From Neoaquamicrobium sediminum (GTDB lineage Bacteria > Pseudomonadota > Alphaproteobacteria > Rhizobiales > Rhizobiaceae), in contig NZ_JABETK010000002.1 of NCBI RefSeq assembly GCF_013240295.1, positions 1,860,001 through 1,924,000 of the forward strand: a DNA stretch of 64,000 bases, written 5' to 3'. Every line of letters starts with the position of its first letter. Position 1 is the first letter of the stretch. The translations under genes were made by a program, and so were the position numbers. This document shows positions 9,566 through 18,383 of the stretch, one piece after another. Below the pieces are notes generated by a model. The model did not search any database, was not told where the DNA came from, and saw nothing but the letters and a program-made list of their open reading frames with translations.

Positions 9566-10465
9566 TTAGCCCTTCACCGCGCCGCCACCGACACCGGAAA
9601 CCAGATGCTTCTGCAGGAAGAAGAATACTAGCAGGATCGGCGCCGAGGTGATGACGCCGCCGGCCATCAGCATACCCCAGTCTGTGGTGTACTGACCGAT
9701 CAGACCCGAGAGGCCGAGCGGCAGCGTGCGGTTCTTGTCCGAGAGGATGAAAGTGCTGGCATACAGGAACTCGTTCCAGGTGTGGATCATCACCCAGGTC
9801 GCCACCGCCACGATGCCCGGACGGGCCATCGGCAGGATAACGCGCCAGAACGCCTGCCAGCGCGTGCAGCCGTCGAGCCTGGCCGCATCCTCCAGCGAGT
9901 GCGGGACCTGCGAGAAGAACCCGCGCATCAGCCACACGCAGAGCGGCAGCATGTAGCTGAGATAGACGGGGATCAGGCCGTAGAGGCTGTCGAGCCAGCC
10001 CAGCCAGCGAAGCTGGATGTAGAACGGAATGAGCAGAAGCACCGGTGGGAACATCTGCCCGTAGAGCATGAACAGCGGCAGGGCCACCGATCCCTTGAAG
10101 CGGTGCCGCGCCATCGCGTAGCCGGCCGTCACCGAGATCGCGACGCTGATGATTGTAACGCTGGCCGTCAGGATAAGGCTGTTGAGGGCGAACCGCCAGA
10201 ATTCGGCACCGACCAGCAGATCGATATAGCTCTGGAACGTGAACGAATGCGGCACGAGGCTGGGCGGCCGTGCGAAAAGCTCGTCCTTGGCGCGCAGCGA
10301 CGTCGCGATCATCCAGTAGAACGGGAAGACGCACCAGACGAAGGCGACCCACAGGCCGGCATAGAGGAAGCCGACACGGAGCCATTTCGGCGTCCAGCTC
10401 CGGCGCAGCGGCGGTACCGACACAGCGGTGCCGGCAGGAGTGGCGGTGATGGCGGCGCTGCTCAT
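9566..10465 (-). CDS. Carbohydrate ABC transporter permease (MalG-type)
   Basis: A 299-residue inner-membrane permease of the CUT1 family. Six hydrophobic segments are visible, starting with FLYAGLWVAFVWCVFPFYWM (about 33-52). The EAA loop that docks on the ATPase reads EDAARLDGCTRWQAFWRVILP. It ends in the typical C-terminal helix plus FFLQKHLVSG. The ATG at 10463-10465 is separated from the upstream permease stop by two bases. With the MalF-like partner, the binding protein at 11417 and the ATPase across the divergent promoter (17290) it forms one sugar or oligosaccharide importer. Confidence 0.9.
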   Translation of the reverse strand: MSSAAITATPAGTAVSVPPLRRSWTPKWLRVGFLYAGLWVAFVWCVFPFYWMIATSLRAKDELFARPPSLVPHSFTFQSYIDLLVGAEFWRFALNSLILTASVTIISVAISVTAGYAMARHRFKGSVALPLFMLYGQMFPPVLLLIPFYIQLRWLGWLDSLYGLIPVYLSYMLPLCVWLMRGFFSQVPHSLEDAARLDGCTRWQAFWRVILPMARPGIVAVATWVMIHTWNEFLYASTFILSDKNRTLPLGLSGLIGQYTTDWGMLMAGGVITSAPILLVFFFLQKHLVSGVGGGAVKG

Positions 10466-10467
10466 GA

Positions 10468-11412
10468 TCACTCGCCCTCCTTTGCCTGGATAAGCTTGAG
10501 ATAGAGCGTTGTGGCGATCACCAGACCGACGAACAGCATTGTGGCCACGGCCGAGGCCATGCCGAGATCGTAGCGCTGGAAGCCGTATTTGTAGGCGAGC
10601 GTGAACAGGATTTCGGACGAGTTCAGCGGCCCACCTTCGGTCATCAGCCAGATGGCGTTGAAGTTGTTGACCGTCAGGATGAAGGTCAGCACCGCCGCGA
10701 TCGCGAACGAGACCCGGATTTGCGGCAGGATCACATGCCACAATTTGCGCCAGCCGGACGCGCCGTCCATGGACGCTGCCTCCAGGATCGAGCGCGGGAC
10801 GAGCTGCAGCGCGGCCAGGAGCAACAGCATGACGAACGGCGTTCCCTTCCAGATGCTCTCCACGGTGACCGCGTAGAGCGAGGTCGCCGTATCGCCGAGC
10901 CAAGGATGGTAGTCCTCGATGATGCCCCAGCGAACAAGAAGCTCGTTAACGATGCCGACGCTGGGGTCGTACATCCAGCGCCATGTCAGCACGGCGACAA
11001 CGCTGGGAACCACCCACGGAACCAGGATGCCCGACCGGAAGAAGCCGATCCCGGGGATTGCCCGATGAAGCAGCAACGCCAGGCCAAGGCCGAGAGAAAG
11101 CTGCACGACGACGTTCAGCACCACCCAGACAAGGGTGTTGAACGACGCAATGCCGAAGCTCGGATCGGCAAAGACGCGCTCGAAGTTGCGCAGGCCAACG
11201 AAGGCCATGTCGCCGCTGTTGAGCGTGCGCAAGGTGACGTCGTAAAAGGCCGACATAACGCCGGACACAAGGGGATAGACCACCACGCCGACCACGATGA
11301 TGATGGCGGGAAGCACCATGAGATAGGGATAGATGCGCGCGCCCGTGCCCGTCTCGAAGACGGACGACCAGGTTCGCCGCAGCTGCTGGTTTCTTGGAGC
11401 GCGCGCATTCAT
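10468..11412 (-). CDS. Carbohydrate ABC transporter permease (MalF-type)
   Basis: A 314-residue CUT1 permease with an N-terminal membrane helix PYLMVLPAIIIVVGVVVYPLV (about 29-49), further helices near residues 95-115, 130-150, 180-200 and 285-305, and the ATPase-coupling EAA loop LEAASMDGASGWRKLWHVILPQI. It follows the binding protein by 4 bases and precedes the MalG-type permease by 2, so the three are one transcript. Substrate is not readable from the permease; the neighbouring GH31 enzyme suggests an alpha-linked glycoside. Confidence 0.9.
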   Translation of the reverse strand: MNARAPRNQQLRRTWSSVFETGTGARIYPYLMVLPAIIIVVGVVVYPLVSGVMSAFYDVTLRTLNSGDMAFVGLRNFERVFADPSFGIASFNTLVWVVLNVVVQLSLGLGLALLLHRAIPGIGFFRSGILVPWVVPSVVAVLTWRWMYDPSVGIVNELLVRWGIIEDYHPWLGDTATSLYAVTVESIWKGTPFVMLLLLAALQLVPRSILEAASMDGASGWRKLWHVILPQIRVSFAIAAVLTFILTVNNFNAIWLMTEGGPLNSSEILFTLAYKYGFQRYDLGMASAVATMLFVGLVIATTLYLKLIQAKEGE

Positions 11413-11416
11413 GGCG

Positions 11417-12646
11417 TTACTGACCCAGTATCTGTCTGATCTGCGTTGCAGCCTGCGTCATCACCTCGTCGATGGGCTCGCCGCGCAGTGCCGAATCCCA
11501 GACCGTGCCGAACACGTCGGAATGGATCTGGCTCCATTGCGCAACCACTGGACGGGCGTGGCCGGCACTTGCCTGCATCATGAACGGCTGCAGCTCTTCA
11601 GGCAGCTTGGCGATAGCCTCGTCGGTTGCAGCCGCCGCCTGAGCGGAGAGACGATTGTACTGCGCCATGAGTTCGACGCTGCGCGGACCGGTCAGCCACT
11701 CCACCAGCTCCCAGCTTGCATCGGACACACCGGAGTTGGCGTTGATCGCGAGGTTGTAGCCACCGATTACCGTCGCGGCCTCCTTGCCGGCAGGCAGCGG
11801 CACGATCGAATAATCGAGATCGGGATTGCCGTTGTTGAGCGCACCGATCGCCCAGTCGCCGCTGATCAGCATGCCAGCGCGTTCCTGGATGAAGGGCGCG
11901 TTGACCTCGTCCCACGAATTGGCGGTCAATACCGATGCGGGCATGGCTTGATGTTCGGTGTAGAGACCGGAAATGAACTGTACCGCCTCGATGGCTTCCG
12001 GAGAATCGACGCCGACCGTGCCATCGTCGGCAATGATCTCGGCGCCGCTCTGCCAGATGAACGGGTAGAGCTGGAACGCTCCGACGCGGCTTCCGCCAAA
12101 CGTAAGGCCGAACGTGCCTGCGTCCTTGTCGGTCATGGCGATGGCGGCTGCCTGGAATTCGTCCCAGGTCTTCGGCGCCGCGTCGATGCCCGCTTCCGCC
12201 AGCATCTTGTTGTTGACGTAGAGCGCGACGTTGTTGGTGTAGAGCGGCATCGCATACTGGCGCTGTTTGAACCGGCCGGCCGACAGAGGTCCGGGCTGAT
12301 ATTGATCGGCGATCGGGTCGCTTTTGTCGGTCACATCGGCAAGCAGTCCGGCATCGGCCAGACCCGCAACCCAGGCGATGTCGAGCGCCATGACGTCCGG
12401 TCCAGCACCGCCGGACATGGCGACGAAGAGGTTGCGCTCCATCTCCATGTGCGGAACTGCCTGGATTTCGACCGTGTGGCCGGTCTCGGCCTCAAAGGCC
12501 TTCAATTCGGCGTAGATCGGCGCATCCGGCGCCGAGGCGAGCGGTGCGTTCACCCACAGCACGACGTTGTCGGCAAAGGCCGGCGTCGCGCCGAGCGTGG
12601 CCGCGAGTGCTGCCGCGGCTGTGCTGTATTTCAGAAAATGTCGCAT
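11417..12646 (-). CDS. Extracellular sugar-binding protein of CUT1 ABC transporter
   Basis: A 409-residue periplasmic solute-binding protein, family 1. It opens with a signal peptide (MRHFLKYSTAAAALAATLG, cleavage likely after TPAFA), then a MalE-like two-lobe fold: FEAETGHTVEIQAVPH, SGGAGPDVMALDIAWVAGLADAG, and MPLYTNNVALYVNNKMLAEAG in the hinge region. The start is ATG 12644-12646, with GGAGGAG just upstream; the longer frame would bury the signal peptide. A small hairpin sits just upstream in the GH31-binding-protein spacer. Ligand unknown. Confidence 0.9.
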   Translation of the reverse strand: MRHFLKYSTAAAALAATLGATPAFADNVVLWVNAPLASAPDAPIYAELKAFEAETGHTVEIQAVPHMEMERNLFVAMSGGAGPDVMALDIAWVAGLADAGLLADVTDKSDPIADQYQPGPLSAGRFKQRQYAMPLYTNNVALYVNNKMLAEAGIDAAPKTWDEFQAAAIAMTDKDAGTFGLTFGGSRVGAFQLYPFIWQSGAEIIADDGTVGVDSPEAIEAVQFISGLYTEHQAMPASVLTANSWDEVNAPFIQERAGMLISGDWAIGALNNGNPDLDYSIVPLPAGKEAATVIGGYNLAINANSGVSDASWELVEWLTGPRSVELMAQYNRLSAQAAAATDEAIAKLPEELQPFMMQASAGHARPVVAQWSQIHSDVFGTVWDSALRGEPIDEVMTQAATQIRQILGQ

Positions 12647-12665
12647 AGGTATTCTCCTCCACTGT

Positions 12666-12679
12666 GCGCCCTTCGGCGC
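12666..12679 (-). other. Intercistronic hairpin between GH31 and binding-protein genes
   Basis: GCGCC and GGCGC arms (5 bp) enclose a CTTC loop (GAAG on the transcribed strand). There is no T run, so it is not a standard terminator. It may protect or segment the mRNA upstream of the binding-protein gene, which usually needs more transcript than its neighbours. Confidence 0.4.
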
Positions 12680-12690
12680 TGCTGCTGTTA

Positions 12691-14676
12691 TCAAGTTGAG
12701 CTGCCTGCCTCGTCTGTTGAGCGTGTCCAGGCAAACCCGGTTCCAAACCACGCCTCCAGGTCCTCGCCCATCGGTAGCGCCGCCGGGCTTCCGGTCGAAC
12801 TGCCGGCGACGCCGATGGCATCGATCGACCAGCCACCCTCCGGTTCAGGCTGAACCGAATCTCCCGCATCGCCGAAGACAAGCTGAACCGCGCGGCGAGC
12901 AGCTATGTCGCTGGCCAGCGTTAGCCGCGCGCCCTTGCGTATGAAGATCGGCATTCTGTCGAGCGGAACGTCGTGGATGCGCCACGCCAGGCCGGACACG
13001 TACTCGCCCGTCAGCACGTCGAACCATTCGCCCTGCGGCAGATAGATCGCGCGCGTGTTGCCGTAGAACGCGACGGGCGCGACCAGAATGTCGTCTCCGA
13101 GCATGTATTGCTGATCCCAGTCGTTGACGGCCGACCAGTCGATCTCGGGGAAGGCGAGCGGCATCATCCGCATCATCGGCGCCCCGCCCTGCGCAGCTTC
13201 CTGTCCGTAGCGCTCGAAGATCGGCCTGAGCGCCAGATGCAGCTTGCCGTAGGTCTGATAGACGGCGGCGGATTGCTCATCCATGTCCCAGGGCTCGCGG
13301 CAGCCAAGGCCGTGCAGCATCATAAGCGGCGTGAAGCAGGAGAACTGCGTCCAGCGCGCAAAGACCTGCGGCGTCGGTGTGCCGAAATAGCCGCCGAGGT
13401 CGCTGCCCACAAAGGACCAGCCGCCGAATGCAGCGCTCTGAACCGCACGCACGGAAGACGGCAGACCGGTCTTGGGGCAGAAATCCGACGTCTGGTCACC
13501 CGTCCAGATCGGCGCCCGCACGCGCGGCGAACCGGATCGACTGATGATGGCGGGCACCTTGCCGTCAAAGGCGGCGATCGTCGCCTCGAGATAATAGCGC
13601 ACGAAGGCGTTGTGCGCCTTGCCGCCTGTCTCCCCGGAATGGAGCACGGCATGTTCGGGCAACTGTTCGCCGAAGTCGGCCTTGAAACCCTTGATGCCCT
13701 GCCGCAGCAGGCCGCGCAGGCTGTCCGACCACCATGCGGCAGCTTCCGGGTTCGAGTAGTCGATCAGCGCCGCCACGATGTTGGGGTTGGCGCCCGGCCT
13801 GCGCGTGATCAGTTCGGCCTGCGCGTCGACGATCGTGTAGCCCTTTGCCCGCGCGAACTCGAAGGATTTGGTGCCGACCACGACCCAGGGGCAAAGCCAA
13901 AGATAGATTTCGGTCCCGTCTTCCGCCATCCGCCGGACCATGGCGTCGGCATCGGGGTATTTCTGTGTGTCGAAGGCAAAGGAATGCACTTCGCTCGCCC
14001 AATAGGCGTCGATCAGCTTGACGCCCATCGGCAGGCCGAGCGCGGCGTGGCCATCGATGTCGGCCTGCACGGTCTTCGCGTTTTCGATCCGCCAGTCGCC
14101 AGCCTTCCAGAGATCGAAGAAGCTCGCTTCCGGCATCAGCGGCGGACCGATCCTCTCGATCAGCGCAGCGTAGAGGTCGCCGAGGTCCCCGAGATGGATT
14201 TCGAGGTCGAGGCGGCCGCCTTCGACCTGGATGCGCAGCATGTTCGGATCGAAAGGTGCCGCGATGTGGAACACGGCCGGCGCTTCTTCAGGCAGGTAAA
14301 GCCCGTAGCCGAGCGTCGTCGCGATCCAGGGCGACGGAAGATAGGTGCCGTTTCCGAGGCCGAAATTCTCCAGGTAGTAGCGCACCGACTGGCCGCGCAG
14401 GTCCAGCGTCTCGAACCGCTCGCCGCCGCCGAAGGCCTGAAACTTGCGCGGCACGCCAAACGCGATGTCGAGCGCCGCCGCATCGTCCTTTTCGAGCGTG
14501 ATGAGCAAGCGCCGGCTATCGGCTTCGGCGCTCACCGTCATTCGCACGCCGTCGGCACGGTCAGCCGGCAGATGCGTCCAGGAGCCGCCATCGGCCCTCC
14601 AGCCAATGGACACCGGCCGCCATGCGGCGTCTGCGGCGACCTTGTCGAGACCTATGACCATCGGCGCGTCAGACAT
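12691..14676 (-). CDS. Glycoside hydrolase family 31 (alpha-glucosidase/alpha-xylosidase-like)
   Basis: A 661-residue GH31 retaining alpha-glycosidase. The nucleophile is Asp334 in KADFGEQLP and the acid/base is Asp394 in IWTGDQTSD; both motifs are intact. The substrate-site stretches LIDAYWASEVHSF and VGSDLGGYFG, and LHGLG nearer the C-terminus, resemble YicI-type alpha-xylosidases/alpha-glucosidases more than starch enzymes. The GKRxxWNW sulphonate-binding motif expected of sulfoquinovosidases is absent. There is no signal peptide, so it acts in the cytoplasm on an imported glycoside. ATG 14674-14676 overlaps the isomerase stop by 8 bases, so the genes are translationally coupled. The leaving sugar is presumably handled by the isomerase, kinase and aldolase encoded alongside. 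Exact linkage unknown. Confidence 0.88.
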   Translation of the reverse strand: MSDAPMVIGLDKVAADAAWRPVSIGWRADGGSWTHLPADRADGVRMTVSAEADSRRLLITLEKDDAAALDIAFGVPRKFQAFGGGERFETLDLRGQSVRYYLENFGLGNGTYLPSPWIATTLGYGLYLPEEAPAVFHIAAPFDPNMLRIQVEGGRLDLEIHLGDLGDLYAALIERIGPPLMPEASFFDLWKAGDWRIENAKTVQADIDGHAALGLPMGVKLIDAYWASEVHSFAFDTQKYPDADAMVRRMAEDGTEIYLWLCPWVVVGTKSFEFARAKGYTIVDAQAELITRRPGANPNIVAALIDYSNPEAAAWWSDSLRGLLRQGIKGFKADFGEQLPEHAVLHSGETGGKAHNAFVRYYLEATIAAFDGKVPAIISRSGSPRVRAPIWTGDQTSDFCPKTGLPSSVRAVQSAAFGGWSFVGSDLGGYFGTPTPQVFARWTQFSCFTPLMMLHGLGCREPWDMDEQSAAVYQTYGKLHLALRPIFERYGQEAAQGGAPMMRMMPLAFPEIDWSAVNDWDQQYMLGDDILVAPVAFYGNTRAIYLPQGEWFDVLTGEYVSGLAWRIHDVPLDRMPIFIRKGARLTLASDIAARRAVQLVFGDAGDSVQPEPEGGWSIDAIGVAGSSTGSPAALPMGEDLEAWFGTGFAWTRSTDEAGSST

Positions 14677-16021
14677 GATCGACCTGCACGCCAAGCTGCC
14701 GTCCGAGATGAAGCACGGCGTCGGCCCAGCGCCCATAGACGGCGGTCACGTGATGCTCGTAGCCTTCATCGATGAAGCGGCGAACAAGTTCCTCCGCGCC
14801 TGCATCGGCGGGGCGGAAATAGCCCGCCGCGCGATTGGCACGCGATTTCTCTGCCTCGATCTCGCCTTCGCAGACAAAAATGCGCAGCGTGCCATCGTCG
14901 CGCAGCGAAAGCCGTATCAGCGTCATCGGGCCGGCCTTGAGCGGGAAGGTTTCCTGCTTCAGCACAGGATCGAGCGAGCGCGGGCCGTCGGCAAGGCGCG
15001 GGCTGACGCCATAGTGCCAAAGGACGAGCCGGTTTCTTGCCCGGTCGAGCCCGGAAATGTCGGTAAGGAACGGCAGCGACGCCGGATCGAACGCGCGCGC
15101 CACGAGGGCGGTCGCGGCACCCATCACATCGCCCTCCGGCGCGATCGGCACTGCGCGGTCGGAAAGCTCGCCCAGCGCGCCCCAGGTGCCCTTGAAGTTC
15201 TCGGCGTAGAGAATTTCCGGCCAGTCTCGGATTGCGACGGCATCGGCTTCGATCCGGTCCAGACCGGCGGCAAGCTGCGCATAGGTGCGCCCCAGCGCGA
15301 GGCGGCCTGCCTCCTCATCGCCTCCGTCGAAGGAGGCCTCCGCCCAGCGGCTCGCGCCAAGCCGCACGGCATTGTCATCCGCCTTGCAGCCTTCCAGGAA
15401 ACGCACCAGCGTCGTCTGCTGGATGGTGATGCCGAGACGCTGGCGCAGCATCCAGGGGTCTACCGCGAGGTTCGTGAACCAGTCGGCATGCGAGCCGATC
15501 AACGCGATCCGTGCGCCGCGCAGGCGGCTGTGCGCACGCGATGCCGCGGCGAATGCGGTGAGTTCTCCGGCAAGGGCCGGATCTTCCGGGTTGCCGAGCA
15601 GCAAGGTGAAACCGTGACCGAAGCGGCTCAGTGTCGATGCCCAGAGCTGCGCACCGCAAAGCGAATTGGTGACGATCTCCTCGGCCTCCTCGAGCGCCCA
15701 GATCGCAATCGGAATCGGCCGGTCGCCGACAGCGTCGAGCACATCATGCAGGAGTTCGGCCGTGCAGAACGTAGAAAGCTGGACGACCAGCCCGTCGAGG
15801 GCGTCGAAATCGAGCGACGAAAGCGCTTCACGGCAGCTCTCGCGGTCGCGGGCGAGCTTGCCTGCCAGCGTGAACCGCCCTTGCAGCCCGCCCTCGCCCA
15901 TCAGCCGGCCGGTGCGCGTGATCAGCTCAGCCGCGGCGGCTTCCGAAAAGAGCGGCGAAGCCACGAAGAGCACACCAATATGGCGCCCGTCCGTATCGGC
16001 CGGCTTGGTTCTGGTCAGCAT
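14669..16021 (-). CDS. L-fucose/L-arabinose isomerase-family protein
   Basis: A 450-residue protein with the two-domain layout of the FucI/AraA isomerase superfamily. The N-terminal Rossmann-like part begins HIGVLFVASPLFSEAAA and includes LDGLVVQLSTFCTAELL. The central ARIALIGSHADWF leads into a C-terminal barrel with GDVMGAATALVARAF and LVLWHYGVSPRLAD, the region that carries metal and substrate ligands in the family. Such enzymes interconvert an aldose and its ketose. ATG 16019-16021 lies one base after the ROK stop. In context it would convert the sugar released by the GH31 enzyme into the ketose used by the kinase at 18367. Substrate unknown, and the remote fold leaves some doubt about isomerase activity. 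Confidence 0.75.
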   Translation of the reverse strand: MLTRTKPADTDGRHIGVLFVASPLFSEAAAAELITRTGRLMGEGGLQGRFTLAGKLARDRESCREALSSLDFDALDGLVVQLSTFCTAELLHDVLDAVGDRPIPIAIWALEEAEEIVTNSLCGAQLWASTLSRFGHGFTLLLGNPEDPALAGELTAFAAASRAHSRLRGARIALIGSHADWFTNLAVDPWMLRQRLGITIQQTTLVRFLEGCKADDNAVRLGASRWAEASFDGGDEEAGRLALGRTYAQLAAGLDRIEADAVAIRDWPEILYAENFKGTWGALGELSDRAVPIAPEGDVMGAATALVARAFDPASLPFLTDISGLDRARNRLVLWHYGVSPRLADGPRSLDPVLKQETFPLKAGPMTLIRLSLRDDGTLRIFVCEGEIEAEKSRANRAAGYFRPADAGAEELVRRFIDEGYEHHVTAVYGRWADAVLHLGRQLGVQVDHV

Positions 16022-16022
16022 G

Positions 16023-17213
16023 TCAGGCAGTCTCCTCCATCGCGCGCGCATCGGAAGCCGCCTCGAGCCCGCCGCCGCTTACAAAACAATAGGCCGCATA
16101 GCTGAGCGCGGCCTTTGGGTCGTTCCCGATCGACGGCGCGATGAAGGAGAGCGAAAGCCGCCCTTCGTCATAGCCACCAAGCAGGCTCTGGTTCAGTCCG
16201 TCAAAAATTGCGCTGCGGTCCGACTCGGGCGTCAGCGACGGCCAGCCGCTGATGACGACGGCGGGGACCGGGTGCAGGTTGAGCGCATTTCCCAGCGCCA
16301 GACCGAGCAGGAATTGGCGCTCGCGCAGCATCTCGCGCGCAACGTTGTCGACTTCGAGCGCATCGAGGAACCGGTCTCCCCGCGCGAGAATTTCGTTGCC
16401 CGGCACGCCGATGATCGTCGAAACCGCGCGCAGGGAGGTGTAGGCCTCAACGCAGCCGCGATGGCCGCAGCGGCATACGAGACCGTCGCGCTCGATCACC
16501 ATGTGCCCCATCTCGAACGGGGAAAAGGCATCGATGGGCTCGGCCTCGTTGACGATGACACCCGCCACGCCATGGCCAACGAACAGGAACAGGTGATCGC
16601 CTTCGACAGCATAGGTGGATGGCATCGCATATCGGTTGAAGGCGGCCTGAGCGACGACCGAGTTCGTCAGCGCGAGCGGCAGACCCGGAAGCACTTTGCC
16701 CAGGAACCCTTCCAGGCGCGCCATGTCCCACGGAAAGATCGGGTTGCCGGCCTCGCGCCCGTAGCCCGGGATGGACATTGCTGCCTGGCGTAGGTCGATG
16801 CCGCGGGCATCAACCCACTCGCGCAACGCCACGGCGCTTGCCGAGAACAGCCTTTCGAACTCGTCCTGATCAAGGTTCGGCGACGCCGGCATTCGCTCGA
16901 CGTAATCGAGCGTACCGCCAAGATTGCCGACACCCAGCGACAAACGACTGTTCGACAGCTCGATACCGAGCACGTTGATATTATTACTCAATGTAACGAG
17001 GGCGGTCGGCCCACCGGCGTGAGGGGCAGATTCCTTCCTCTCTTCGACCAGCTTTTCACTACGCAAATCCGCTACGATGCGTGAAACACTCGCCTCGGTG
17101 AGGCTTGTTTCCCGAGCCAAATCAGTACGAAACGCGCCTTTTGTGCGCAAAAGGCTTTCGAGAACGGTCGCTCTCGTCTGCTTTCTGCTACGGGGGACAA
17201 ATCGTCCGGACAT
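16023..17213 (-). CDS. ROK-family transcriptional repressor
   Basis: A 396-residue NagC/XylR-type regulator. An N-terminal winged helix (VLESLLRTKGAFRTDLARETSLTEASVSRIVADL, given as spans 17-28 and 29-50) is followed by the sugar-kinase-like ROK fold: FLFVGHGVAGVIV (phosphate/sugar loop), GHMVIERDG with the conserved His, and the zinc motif CRCGHRGCVEAY. ROK repressors release DNA when they bind a sugar or sugar phosphate. It heads the minus-strand arm of the sugar locus and diverges from the ABC ATPase gene; a 13-bp perfect palindrome sits in the 76-base spacer and is a likely operator controlling both arms. Confidence 0.9.
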   Translation of the reverse strand: MSGRFVPRSRKQTRATVLESLLRTKGAFRTDLARETSLTEASVSRIVADLRSEKLVEERKESAPHAGGPTALVTLSNNINVLGIELSNSRLSLGVGNLGGTLDYVERMPASPNLDQDEFERLFSASAVALREWVDARGIDLRQAAMSIPGYGREAGNPIFPWDMARLEGFLGKVLPGLPLALTNSVVAQAAFNRYAMPSTYAVEGDHLFLFVGHGVAGVIVNEAEPIDAFSPFEMGHMVIERDGLVCRCGHRGCVEAYTSLRAVSTIIGVPGNEILARGDRFLDALEVDNVAREMLRERQFLLGLALGNALNLHPVPAVVISGWPSLTPESDRSAIFDGLNQSLLGGYDEGRLSLSFIAPSIGNDPKAALSYAAYCFVSGGGLEAASDARAMEETA

Positions 17214-17229
17214 CGGCTCTCCGCCATGT

Positions 17230-17242
17230 TTACACTGTGTAA
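17230..17242. promoter_or_regulatory. Candidate ROK operator (13-bp palindrome)
   Basis: TTACAC-T-GTGTAA, a perfect inverted repeat around a single T, lies in the divergent spacer between the ROK start (17213) and the ABC ATPase start (17290). The surrounding A/T-rich stretch (AATTATTCTG, TTTATG) is the only plausible promoter material there. Position and symmetry support a repressor site; the assignment to this ROK protein is inference. Confidence 0.6.
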
Positions 17243-17289
17243 TTATTCTGCTTTATGGGAGCGACTTGTCAACAGGGAGCGAGAACAAA

Positions 17290-18383
17290 GTGGCAGAGTT
17301 GACACTGCGGGCGGTGCAAAAGCAGTTCGGCGGGGTGGAGGCGGTGAAGGCCGTAGACCTCGACGTCGATCATGGCGAATTCATCGTGCTGGTAGGACCC
17401 TCCGGCTGCGGCAAGAGTACGCTGCTGCGCATGATCGCCGGTCTGGAAGAAATCACCTCCGGCGAAATCAAGCTTGACGGACACAGCCTGAACCAAGTGG
17501 CGCCCCGCGACCGCGACATGGCCATGGTGTTCCAGGACTACGCGCTCTACCCGCACATGACGGTCGCGGAAAACCTCGGCTTCGCGCTCAAGATGCGCGC
17601 GCTCTCCCCGAACAGATCGACGCGAAGGTTTCCGAGGTCGCGAAGATGCTGGAACTCGACGCCCTGCTCGAGCGCAAGCCGCGCGCGTTGTCCGGCGGGC
17701 AGCGTCAGCGCGTCGCGCTTGGACGCGCCCTGATCCGCGACCCCAAGGTGTTCCTGTTCGACGAACCGCTTTCCAACCTCGATGCAAAGCTGCGCGTCGG
17801 CATGCGCATGGAGATACGCAAGCTCCAGAACGCGCTCGGCACGACGAGCATTTATGTTACGCACGACCAGATCGAGGCCATGACCATGGCCGACCGGATC
17901 GTTGTTCTGAAGCTGGGCGAGGTGCAGCAGATCGGAACGCCGGGCGACATCTATCAGCGCCCCGTCAACAGCTTCGTCGGCACCTTCATCGGCTCGCCGC
18001 CGATGAGCCTCGTGCCCGCCACGCTGCGGCGGGATGGCGATGCCTTCCTTCTCGATTTCGGCAAGGACCAGACGATCCGACTGCCGGTCTCGCGCAACGA
18101 GAGCATCGAGCGTGCCGGTGTCGAACATGTGGATGTCGGCATGCGTGCGGAACACCTGTCTATCGCAGACGGTGCGAAAGGGTCGGATGAATTCGAATCC
18201 GACGTTGTGCTTGTCGAGGAACATGGCGCCGACTCGATTGCCGTAGTCACTCTCGGGCGGCGCGAGGTCATGGCCCGCATCCGCCCCGGCGCGGCGGACA
18301 CCGGCGACAAGGGCATGCGCTTCCGCATCGACAGCGAAGCCATCCACCTTTTCCATCCGGATACAGGTGTGCGCCTTGTCTGA
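17290..18383 (+). pseudogene. Sugar ABC transporter ATPase (MalK/UgpC-type), frameshifted
   Basis: Two frames together form a normal 364-residue CUT1 ATPase. Walker A GPSGCGKSTLL, Q-loop MVFQDYALYPHMT and the helical domain are in the first frame. The signature LSGGQRQRVALGRAL, Walker B VFLFDEPLSNLDAKL, switch His in YVTHDQIEAM and a C-terminal TOBE regulatory domain (GTPGDIYQRPVNSFVGTFIG onward) are in the second. Adding one base in the CCCC run at 17606-17609 restores the junction ALSP-EQIDAKVSEVAKML. The start is GTG 17290, with GGGAG 10 bases upstream. It energises the permeases at 9566-11412. As read, the chain would stop before the signature motif and transport would fail, which makes a base-calling error likely. 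Confidence 0.88.

Noticed and set aside
8430..10385. 651-codon frame that would fuse a protein to the enolase-superfamily enzyme
   Set aside because: The upstream 275 codons are a shadow of the MalG-type permease; the real start is ATG 9560.
12973..14775. 600-codon plus-strand frame opposite GH31
   Set aside because: The opposite strand has intact GH31 catalytic motifs and a coupled start; this frame has none.
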